Assembly: GCA_937863205.1 (NCBI GenBank) | Contig: CALMGA010000367.1 | Location: forward strand, 1 to 24,919 | Origin: an uncultured Beijerinckiaceae bacterium | GTDB lineage: Bacteria > Pseudomonadota > Alphaproteobacteria > Rhizobiales > Beijerinckiaceae | Reading direction: 5' to 3' | Length of the DNA: 24,919 nucleotides | Shown: positions 16,310-22,551 of the stretch, piece by piece | Layout: each line of letters opens with the position of its first letter | How positions within the stretch are numbered: the first letter of the stretch is position 1 | Notes under the pieces: model-generated | Database searches by the model: none | Seen by the model: only the letters and a program-made list of their open reading frames with translations | What the model was told of the DNA's origin: nothing | Program-made: the position numbers and the translations under genes

Positions 16310-17041
16310 ATGCCGGCGGGCCGCTGGACGGGTCATCGAATGGTCGCGGCGGTGGCCGCGGCCGGCGATCTTGCCAAAGCGGCTCCGCCGGCCGGCCCGA
16401 CGCCGCATAAGCCGGCGGGTAATACAAGCCGCGCTCCAGAGGCATCCGCAATGCCGAGGTGCAACCGCAGCGGCATGCTAGAACGACCGACCGCTCGGGA
16501 CCATCGCCGCGATGAGGCGCTCAAACCCGACAACGTCACCGACATCGTCCTCACCCACCTCGACAACGACTACGGCGGCGGGCTGCACGACTTCCCCCGC
16601 GCCCTGGTGCGTCTCTTGCCGGAGGAGCTGGACAGCTACGACGGCACCCGCCCGCGCGGCCCCTATAAGCCTTATCAAGTCTCTCGCGCCACCCGCTTTG
16701 CGACCCACGCCGGCAGCGGCGAGCGCTGGTTCGGCGTCGACACACGCAGCGTGCCGCTACCAGGCGACCTCGACCTCAAGCTCGTGCCCGGCCACACGCT
16801 CGGCCACTGCGGCGTCGCTTATCGCGAGGACGGCAGGTGGTCGCTGCATGCCGGTGACGCCTACTTCGACGGCCGCGTCTACTTCCTCGACCAACCACCG
16901 GCGCTACCCATCGAGATCGCCTTCCAGTCGTCGCCGGACGCCCGCGTTGCAAGCCTCGCCGCGCTGAGGCGGATCAGGGCGCAGCACGCGGACGAGGTCG
17001 CGATGTTCTGCACCCACGACCAGGCCGAGTTCATGCGATAG
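16310..17041 (+). pseudogene. 5'-truncated metallo-beta-lactamase-fold hydrolase with degraded metal motif
   Basis: The C-terminal two-thirds of a metallo-beta-lactamase-fold protein is visible from about nt 16510: DNVTDIVLTHLDNDYGGGL, PGHTLGHCGVAY, LHAGDAYFDGR and MFCTHD. Upstream in-frame residues (about 1-67, Pro/Ala/Arg-rich) show no family similarity, so the domain's first strands are missing. The metal motif, normally H-x-H-x-D-H or H-L-D-x-D-H in relatives, reads H83-L-D-N-D87-Y88 from ATG 16310, so a terminal metal-binding His has become Tyr. The later His (GHTLGH), Asp (AGDAY) and His (CTHD) ligands remain. A truncated, probably inactive gene next to insertion sequences is the best reading. 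A short functional variant starting at 16451 or 16475 is possible but less likely. Confidence 0.6.
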
Positions 17042-17319
17042 ACGCAGGGGCGCGGGCGCCCCGACGCGGGCAGCGCCGACATCATCGGCACCGGCCGGGT
17101 GCACACGACCGGCCGTTGACGCTCGCGATCGGTGCGGGGGCGCTGGATCGATTTGTCAGGCACGTCCGCTTTCGAGAGCTGCAGACATATTCTGCGACGC
17201 CGTAGTTGGTGAAGGTTTTCGGATGCCGGCCGGCAACGGTGCTGCGGCCGAGCGATGGCCGGCGTTCGAAAACCGCCCATGCACGAACCCGCGGTTTTGC
17301 ACGCGATGGCTATGATGGG
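17042..17319. other. Non-coding stretch left of the IS1111-type element
   Basis: About 280 nt with no convincing gene. It contains the long imperfect inverted repeat described separately (17214-17274). It is probably the pre-insertion flank or remnants of older elements. Confidence 0.4.
17214..17274. repeat. Imperfect inverted repeat (18-nt arms) beside the IS left end
   Basis: The left arm, 17214-17231 (GGTTTTCGGATGCCGGCC), matches the reverse complement of the right arm, 17257-17274 (GGCCGGCGTTCGAAAACC), at 16 of 18 positions, with a 25-nt loop. It could be a REP-like palindrome, and IS110/IS1111 elements often target such repeats, or a leftover transposon end. Confidence 0.6.
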
Positions 17320-17330
17320 GTGGACGCCCC
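17320..17330. repeat. Left subterminal inverted repeat of IS1111-type element
   Basis: GTGGACGCCCC, an exact reverse complement of 18676-18686. Confidence 0.8.
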
Positions 17331-17376
17331 CCGACGGCATCATCGTGCCAGAGTGGCGATGTTGAGGCACCACTTG

Positions 17377-17383
17377 AAGGAGG
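17377..17383 (+). promoter_or_regulatory. Strong Shine-Dalgarno deciding the GTG start of the transposase
   Basis: AAGGAGG, 5 nt upstream of GTG 17389. This supports the GTG over the in-frame ATG at 17359 and the distant upstream start. Confidence 0.8.
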
Positions 17384-17388
17384 CGTCC

Positions 17389-18432
17389 GTGGCGGAGGTT
17401 AGCACGATCGGCTTGGACATTGCGAAGAACGTGTTCCACGCTCACGGAGCCGACGCGAGTGGGCGGGGCGTGTTCAGCAAGCGGCTGAGCCGGGCGAAAG
17501 TGCTGACCTTCTTTGCCGACCAGCCACGCTGCACGGTCGCCCTGGAGGCCTGCGGCGGCGCCCACCACTGGGCGCGCGAACTGATGGCGCTGGGTCACGA
17601 GGTGCGTCTCATCCCGCCCGCCTACGTCAAGCCGTTTGTGAAGCGCGGCAAGAACGATGCGGTCGATGCCGCCGCGATCTGCGAGGCGGCCCAGCGTCCG
17701 ACGATGCGCTTCGTGGCCGTGAAGAGCCAGGAGCAGCAGGCCTCGGGCCTCGTGTTCCGAACCCGGGATCTCCTGGTTCGCCAGCGCACCCAGCTGATCA
17801 ACGCCCTCCGCGGGCATCTGACCGAGTATGGCTGGGTTGCGCCGAAGGGTCCTTCCCATGTCGCAGTGCTGGGTCGGCTCATGGACGAGGAGATGGCCGC
17901 CTCGCTGCCGCCTGCCGCGGTGGCGATGTTCCGGGTGATGCTTGACCTGCTCGCCGAGTTGGACGGCCGGATCGCCGATCTCGACAGGGAGATCGCCCGT
18001 CGCGCCCGGGAGGACGAGACGGCCCGCCGGCTGATGACCATCCCCGGCATCGGCCCGATCACCGCCACCGCGCTGATCGCCCTTGCTCCGTCGCCCGAGA
18101 CCTTCGCGAAGGGACGTGACTTCGCCGCCTGGCTCGGTCTCGTGCCGCTTCAAAGATCGACGGGCGGCAAGCAGAAGCTCGGGGCGGTCTCGAAGATGGG
18201 CGAGCGCACGCTGCGGCGCCTGCTGATCATCGGCGGCAGCGCCGTGGTGCGACAAACACTTCGACATGGGTCGCCCAAGGAGGCGTGCAAGGGCTCGTGG
18301 CTGGAGCAGATGCTGGCGCGCAAGCCGCGCATGCTGGTGACGGTGGCGCTGGCCAACAAGATGGCGCGCATCGTCTGGGCTCTTCTGATGAAGGGCGGAA
18401 GTTACCAAGCTCCGGCGGCGGCCGCGGCGTAG
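17389..18432 (+). CDS. IS110-family (IS1111 subgroup) DEDD transposase
   Basis: 347 residues, typical for the family. The N-terminal RuvC-like DEDD domain starts GLDIAKNVFHAHG. The acidic residues are Asp10, Glu53 (ALEACGG), and Asp90 and Asp93 (GKNDAVDAAAI). A coiled-coil linker follows at about 175-212 (MLDLLAELDGRIADLDREIA). The C-terminal Transposase_20 domain starts at LMTIPGIGPITATAL; Ser268 in AVSKMG is the likely catalytic serine by analogy with characterised IS110 enzymes. These transposases recombine DNA through RNA-guided target and donor recognition. The frame is intact with no internal stops, so the element may be active. Longer in-frame starts (17206, 17359) were rejected in favour of the GTG with its strong ribosome site. 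Confidence 0.93.
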   Translation: MAEVSTIGLDIAKNVFHAHGADASGRGVFSKRLSRAKVLTFFADQPRCTVALEACGGAHHWARELMALGHEVRLIPPAYVKPFVKRGKNDAVDAAAICEAAQRPTMRFVAVKSQEQQASGLVFRTRDLLVRQRTQLINALRGHLTEYGWVAPKGPSHVAVLGRLMDEEMAASLPPAAVAMFRVMLDLLAELDGRIADLDREIARRAREDETARRLMTIPGIGPITATALIALAPSPETFAKGRDFAAWLGLVPLQRSTGGKQKLGAVSKMGERTLRRLLIIGGSAVVRQTLRHGSPKEACKGSWLEQMLARKPRMLVTVALANKMARIVWALLMKGGSYQAPAAAAA

Positions 18433-18675
18433 AGCCGAGGTCGACGCCAGAGGCTGTCGGGGACGCGAGATCGGTCGAAGGAGGGTATGGCACAACAGTC
18501 GGCGAGACGGGGTCGGAAAGCCAGAAAAATCCCACGTGCCCAGAGCACGCGGCTATGAGTTGGATCCGATCCGCGAACTCCCATACGGGCCCGCAGCCAC
18601 CGGCTGCATCGAGAGGCCGGACAGATGGCAGCAACCGACATCGTGCCTACCACTGAAAAACCGCTTGCGTTCAGC
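18433..18675 (+). ncRNA. Predicted IS1111 guide RNA (seekRNA/bridge RNA) region
   Basis: 243 nt of non-coding sequence between the transposase stop and the right inverted repeat. In the IS1111 subgroup the guide RNA that specifies donor and target lies downstream of the transposase, which fits this layout. I located it by position only; I did not fold it or match its guide loops to the flanks. Confidence 0.45.
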
Positions 18676-18686
18676 GGGGCGTCCAC
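18676..18686. repeat. Right subterminal inverted repeat of IS1111-type element
   Basis: GGGGCGTCCAC, an exact reverse complement of 17320-17330. Confidence 0.8.
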
Positions 18687-18904
18687 AGATGGAATTTTGA
18701 TCGGTCCGCGATCGTGTTGACCGAGATGCGGCGGCCGGGCAAGCCGGGTCGACATGGCTCCGCATCGGGAGTTCGCGGCTCGAAGCGTGGTCGGGGCAGG
18801 CTCTGTCAAGACGGCGGCAGCGGGTTTGACGTGACGGCGCGCACGACGTCCCATCGACCGCGGCGGCATGGCTGCGTCGAGAGTTCGTGCCTGGGCGCGC
18901 CGGG
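18687..18904. other. Non-coding junction between IS1111-type element and IS91 unit
   Basis: About 218 nt without a gene. It lies 3' of the IS91 transposase, where the replication-origin end (oriIS) of IS91 elements is found, so that end is probably here. I could not fix the tip. Confidence 0.4.
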
Positions 18905-20110
18905 TCACGCCGAGCCTCCCCGGGAAAAGGACGACGACGCCGGTGGTCCACGCGGTTGCGCCACGCCGGCGAGGATGGCGAGAACGATCATGCGACCACC
19001 GCAGCATGGGCACGCTCGATGCGGTTCGGGCGAGGCGGCAGGCTCGGCACCGCTCGTCGGCGACGAGGCGACGGTTGGACTGGCAAGGAGTTCTCTGGCT
19101 CGTGCGACGCTGGCTTGGCGCCCGGCGCTGGCGAGCAGGCCATAGTGCCGGATGCGGTGAAAGCCCTTGGGCAGGACGTGCAGCAGAAAGCGCCGGATGA
19201 ACTCGTCGGCGACGAGCGTCATGACGCGATGGCGCGCGGCGCCGTCGCGCCGATAGTCCTTGACCCGGAAGGTGACGCCGCTCTCATCAAGCGCGAGCAG
19301 GCGGCGGTTCGAAATGGCGACACGGTGCGTGTACCTCGACAGGTAGGCGAGCACGGCCTGGGGCCCGGCGAACGGCGGCTTGGCGTAGATCACCCAGCGC
19401 ATCTTTCGGACGGGGGCGAGGTGGCGCAGGAAGGCGCGGCGGTCGGCGAAGCCAGCCCCCTCGCCAAAGAAGCGCAGCCGGCCGGTGTCGTGCAGCTTGG
19501 TGAGCCCGGCCAGGAACAACCGGCGGAACAGCGCCCCGAGCACCCTGACCGGCAGCAGGAAGGCCGGTCGCGACGAGACCCAGCGCTGGCCGTCGAGCGA
19601 GATGCCGCCGCCTGGCACGATCATATGGAGGTGGGGATGGTGGGTCATCGCCGAGCCCCAGGTGTGGAGCACGGCGGTGAGGCCGATGCGGGCGCCGAGA
19701 TGCTTCGGGTCGGCGGCGATGGTCAGCATGGTTTGCGATGCCGCGCGGAACAGCAGGTCGTAGACCGCCGCCTTGTTGTGGAACGCGATGTCGGCAACGG
19801 GAGCCGGCAGCGTGAACACCACGTGGAAGTACCCGACCGGCAGCAGGTCGGCCTGGCGTGCCGCCAGCCACTCGCGCGCCGCCGCGCCCTGGCATTTCGG
19901 ACAGTGCCGGTTGCGGCAGCTGTTGTAGGCGATGCTGGTGTGGCCGCAGTCCGCGCAGCCTTCGACATGGCCGCCGAGCGCCGCCGTCCGACAGGTCTCG
20001 ACCGCCGCCATCACCTTGAGCTGATCGAGGCCGATGTGACCGGCATGGTCCGCCCGCCACGCCGGCCCGTGCCGACGAAAGACGTCGGCGACCTCCAGTG
20101 CGGTGCGCAC
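18905..20110 (-). CDS. IS91-family rolling-circle (HUH, Y2) transposase
   Basis: 401 residues from a GTG start. The N-terminal zinc-binding region has the Cys cluster GCADCG, SCRNRHCPKC (C52, C55, C65, C70, C73). The HUH metal motif is HHPHLHMIVPGGG with His160 and His162. The catalytic tyrosine motif is AYLSRYTHRVAISN, with Tyr256 and Tyr260 spaced YxxxY as in the Y2 class. A second small Cys motif (CPCCGG) lies near the C-terminus. IS91 enzymes nick one strand and transpose by rolling-circle replication, sometimes carrying adjacent DNA with them. The gene is intact and follows the tyrosine recombinase gene by 6 nt on the same strand. Confidence 0.93.
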   Translation of the reverse strand: MRTALEVADVFRRHGPAWRADHAGHIGLDQLKVMAAVETCRTAALGGHVEGCADCGHTSIAYNSCRNRHCPKCQGAAAREWLAARQADLLPVGYFHVVFTLPAPVADIAFHNKAAVYDLLFRAASQTMLTIAADPKHLGARIGLTAVLHTWGSAMTHHPHLHMIVPGGGISLDGQRWVSSRPAFLLPVRVLGALFRRLFLAGLTKLHDTGRLRFFGEGAGFADRRAFLRHLAPVRKMRWVIYAKPPFAGPQAVLAYLSRYTHRVAISNRRLLALDESGVTFRVKDYRRDGAARHRVMTLVADEFIRRFLLHVLPKGFHRIRHYGLLASAGRQASVARARELLASPTVASSPTSGAEPAASPEPHRACPCCGGRMIVLAILAGVAQPRGPPASSSFSRGGSA

Positions 20111-20116
20111 CCGGGC

Positions 20117-21037
20117 TCAGCCGCCGGCGCTGTGGCCCTCCATCAGCAGCTTGAGCGCCTCGATCGGGCTTGTCACCGCGCGGATCGTTTTGGTGGCGAC
20201 CCGGGCATAGAGCGCGGTGGTGTCGAGCTTGGCATGGCCGAGCAGCACCTGGATGACGCGAATGTCGACGTCCTGCTCCAAGAGATGGGTGGCGAAGCTG
20301 TGCCGCAGAGTGTGAGGCGACACGCGCTTGCGGATGCCGGCAACCTCCGCCGCCTCGTGAACGGCGCGGTTGAGCTGCCGTGTCGAGATCGGCTCCAGCG
20401 CGGTGCGGCCGGGGAACAGCCAGCCGTGGGGCAGCATCACGCCGCGGCGCCTGCCCTCGCGCCACCACAGCCGGAGCAGCTCAAGGAGCTGCGGCGACAG
20501 CATGGCGTTGCGGTCCTTGCGGCCCTTGCCCTGCTCGACGCGGATCAGCATGCGCGTCGAGTCGATGTTGTCGACCTTGAGCGCGGCCACCTCCGACACG
20601 CGAAGCCCGGCGCCGTAGGCGGTGCCGAGCGCCGCCTTGTGCTTGGGCCCGGGCGCCGCTTCGAGCAGCCGCCCGACCTCTTCCACGCTCAGCACATCCG
20701 GAAGCTTGCGGGGATGGCGCACCAGGACGAAGCGACGCGACAGGTCGGTTCGGTCCAGCGTCACGGTGAACAGGAAGCGCAACGCCGAGACGGAGGCGTT
20801 GATCGTCGCCGGCTGAATGCCGCTCTCGCTCTGATGAACCTGGAAGCGGCGGATGTCCTCGGCGGTCGCCGTGTCGGGCGTCCTCCCCAGGAACGCGGCG
20901 AAGCCGCTCACCACGCGAAGGTAGTCGCGCTGCGTTCCCTCGCACAGGCCGCGCATGGCCATGTCTTCGAGCATGCGCCGCCGCAGCGGGCTGATGGGCT
21001 TGGCGGTGATGGACTTGGAGATGACTTGGTTGGACAT
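20117..21037 (-). CDS. Tyrosine recombinase (XerC-like) accompanying the IS91 transposase
   Basis: 306 residues. The ATG is preceded by AAGGA about 7 nt upstream on the - strand. A SAM-like N-terminal core-binding domain covers about 15-110 (MAMRGLCEGTQRDYLRVVSG). The catalytic domain has Arg146 (GAGLRVSEVAALK), a basic stretch QGKGRKDRN containing the candidate Lys, His242 and Arg245 (PHTLRHSFATHLLE), His268 (LLGHAKLD) and nucleophile Tyr277 (TTALYARV). All catalytic residues are present. Such recombinases occur in a subgroup of IS91-like elements and may resolve or circularise intermediates, though their role is poorly understood. Confidence 0.92.
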   Translation of the reverse strand: MSNQVISKSITAKPISPLRRRMLEDMAMRGLCEGTQRDYLRVVSGFAAFLGRTPDTATAEDIRRFQVHQSESGIQPATINASVSALRFLFTVTLDRTDLSRRFVLVRHPRKLPDVLSVEEVGRLLEAAPGPKHKAALGTAYGAGLRVSEVAALKVDNIDSTRMLIRVEQGKGRKDRNAMLSPQLLELLRLWWREGRRRGVMLPHGWLFPGRTALEPISTRQLNRAVHEAAEVAGIRKRVSPHTLRHSFATHLLEQDVDIRVIQVLLGHAKLDTTALYARVATKTIRAVTSPIEALKLLMEGHSAGG

Positions 21038-21387
21038 CGGATCGTCCTTGAGCTGAAGGGTGACCCTTCATGCTCGGAGCCCGATCCGGCTTCCCTCAAC
21101 CTGCTCTAACGACCACGGCTACGCGACACCGCGCCGAGCGCCTCCCGCGTAGCGGGTTCGTGCATGGGTCGTTAGCCGTCGATCGACCGATGTCGGCTCA
21201 ACGCCCAGACATCCTCCAGACGAGCCATTCTCCTTTCGGCCAGTTCCCGATGAAATCAGCCGAGCAGTACCGCGCGATCGCCGAGGCTGCGGCACATAGC
21301 AGGCAGGCTCGCTGAGATCGAACGCGCTATGCTGGCCGGTGCCGACCAGATCGCCGCCACTGCGTATGGGAGGGCTGGAGCAAGTCG
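21038..21387. other. 350-nt non-coding stretch: IS91 right flank and remnant before exonuclease
   Basis: It contains the - strand recombinase leader, the stem structure at 21107-21174, and then about 200 nt before the exonuclease. A very short frame from ATG 21250 (MKSAEQYRAIAEAAAHSRQA) stops at once, while another frame continues in a helical style (RLAEIERAMLAGADQIAATA). Together they could be a frameshifted remnant of a small gene, but support is weak. Confidence 0.4.
21107..21174. repeat. Two-part stem structure at the right edge of the IS91 unit
   Basis: The outer arms TAACGACC (21107-21114) and GGTCGTTA (21167-21174) and the inner arms GCTACGCG (21118-21125) and CGCGTAGC (21146-21153) are perfect reverse complements. 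The spacers between them are unequal (3 and 13 nt). Confidence 0.65.
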
Positions 21388-22182
21388 ATGCTGCTGCGCG
21401 TGTGCGACCTGGAGACCACCGGCCACAGCCCGCCCGAGCACGGCGTGTGCGAGGTCGGCTGGACCGACGTCACGCTGGCCCTGGGCGACCCAGCCGGCTG
21501 GCAGGTGCAGCACGGCTTTACCTCGCTCCTCGTCAACCCCGGCCGGCCCATCACGCCCCAGACCTCGGCCGTGCACCACATCGTGGATGACGACATCGCC
21601 GACGCCCCACCCTGGCCGGAGGCGGCCGCCCACATGCTCGACGCGCCGGGCGAGCGCATCACCGCGCTTGCCGCGCACTCCGCCAAGTTTGAGCGGCAAT
21701 GGATCACCGACGCGCTCACCGGCGGCCTGCCGTTCATCTGCACCTACAAGTGCGCGCTGCGGCTGTGGCCCGACGCGCCGTCGCACTCCAACCAGGCGCT
21801 ACGCTATTGGCGCAGGCCCGCCGGCCTCGACCGCAGTATCGCCCACGTCGCCCACCGCGCCGGTCCCGACGCCTACGTCACCGCCTTCCACCTCCGCGAC
21901 ATGCTGGCGCTCGCCTCGCTCGATCAGCTCATCGCCTGGACGGCGGAGCCGGCTTTGCAGGTGCGCTGCCGGTTCGGCAAGCACCGCGGCGTGCCCTGGC
22001 GCGAGGTGGACGACGGCTTCCTACGCTGGGTCGCGGAGCGCGACTTCGATGCCGACGTGCTGTTCACGGTGGAGCACGAGATGCGGCGCCGGCGCGAGGC
22101 GATGGGAGGCGACGAGCCGGCACCCGTGCGGCCCGTGGCGGCGGGCGCAGGCGAGCGGGACGCGCTGGAGCTACCCTTCTGA
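21388..22182 (+). CDS. DnaQ-like (ExoX-type) 3'-5' exonuclease
   Basis: 264 residues from ATG 21388, with GGAG 7 nt upstream. DEDDh motifs: Exo I CDLETTG (Asp7, Glu9); Exo II AHSAKFERQW, where Glu102 replaces the usual Asp after Phe, a variant I recall in ExoX-like proteins; Exo III HRAGPDAY (His156, Asp161). The C-terminal part (CRFGKHRGVPWREVDDGFLR) is the small module often found after ExoX-type exonucleases. The family degrades DNA from 3' ends with two metal ions and acts in repair or as an accessory gene of mobile DNA. It sits between the IS91 unit and the tRNA-fragment/integrase junction, so it could be island cargo. It appears intact. Confidence 0.88.
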   Translation: MLLRVCDLETTGHSPPEHGVCEVGWTDVTLALGDPAGWQVQHGFTSLLVNPGRPITPQTSAVHHIVDDDIADAPPWPEAAAHMLDAPGERITALAAHSAKFERQWITDALTGGLPFICTYKCALRLWPDAPSHSNQALRYWRRPAGLDRSIAHVAHRAGPDAYVTAFHLRDMLALASLDQLIAWTAEPALQVRCRFGKHRGVPWREVDDGFLRWVAERDFDADVLFTVEHEMRRRREAMGGDEPAPVRPVAAGAGERDALELPF

Positions 22183-22456
22183 CAAGTTCATGCCGACGAA
22201 GGCCGATGTTGAGTGTAGGAATATCGGCGAAGAACGATAGCATAGGTCAGCTCTGTATCGGGCGGGACCGCCGCCGCGGGATCCACGTTCACTTCTCGAG
22301 TTCGTCGCTTGGAAGGGAAAGCGCGGTTCCGGCCAACTCAGGACGGGAGAAGGCTGGAACGCCTGTTGCGGTGGCCCCGCCCGCGGCTTACACAACAGAC
22401 TGACACATGACCCGAGCCGAGGCTGCTTCGCACAAGCAATATCAACCACTTAGCAG
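22183..22456. other. Non-coding stretch between exonuclease and tRNA fragment
   Basis: About 274 nt with mixed composition and no convincing frame, ending at the tRNA-Leu 3' fragment. No 5' half of a tRNA is present here. Confidence 0.45.
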
Positions 22457-22491
22457 GTGACTTGGAGGTTCGAGTCCTCTCCTGGGCACCA
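22457..22491 (+). other. 3' fragment of a tRNA-Leu gene, probable attachment (att) site
   Basis: The T-arm (GGAGG, TTCGAGT, CCTCT), the 3' acceptor strand CCTGGGC and the encoded ACCA end at 22491 match the 3' end of bacterial tRNA-Leu. The pairing 5' acceptor strand (GCCCAGG) and the D and anticodon arms are absent upstream, so this is not a working tRNA. A tRNA 3' end next to an integrase gene is the classic scar of tRNA-targeted integration. The left limit is approximate. Confidence 0.75.
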
Positions 22492-22496
22492 CCGAT

Positions 22497-22517
22497 TTCT
22501 TGACGTTTTGTCAAGAA
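22497..22517. repeat. Perfect 8-bp hairpin between att site and integrase
   Basis: The arms TTCTTGAC and GTCAAGAA surround a 5-nt loop (GTTTT). No T-tract follows. It could be part of the integrase arm or operator sites, or a remnant of the tRNA trailer. Confidence 0.55.
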
Positions 22518-22551
22518 GTTGCTGCGAAACAAAGGGTTGGTCGACGTCCGC

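Larger units (their letters stand above)
17320..18686 (+). mobile_element. IS110-family insertion sequence, IS1111 subgroup
   Basis: Bounded by perfect 11-bp inverted repeats (17320-17330 and 18676-18686). The true tips probably lie a few bases further out, because IS1111 repeats are subterminal. The element holds one DEDD transposase gene, a short 58-nt leader before it and a longer 243-nt non-coding tail after it. A longer tail than leader is the IS1111 arrangement. Confidence 0.8.
18700..21180 (-). mobile_element. IS91-family unit: tyrosine recombinase plus Y2 HUH transposase
   Basis: Two - strand genes 6 nt apart, recombinase first and transposase second, as in the IS91 subgroup that carries a companion tyrosine recombinase. 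Both ends are approximate. The right end is placed at a stem structure (21107-21174); the left end lies somewhere between the IS1111 right repeat and the transposase stop. Confidence 0.65.

Noticed and set aside
16242..16451. Small - strand frame overlapping the 3' end of the small secreted protein
   Set aside because: Pro/Arg-rich with no recognisable domain. Its opening (MPLERGLYYPP) is suggestive of a gene remnant, but nothing else supports it.
21101..21177. True integron attC site
   Set aside because: The spacers between the outer and inner arms are 3 and 13 nt rather than about 5 on each side, the outer boxes deviate from consensus, and no gene cassette or integron-type integrase is present.
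22405..22491. Complete tRNA-Leu gene
   Set aside because: No 5' acceptor strand, D arm or anticodon arm could be found upstream of the T-arm.
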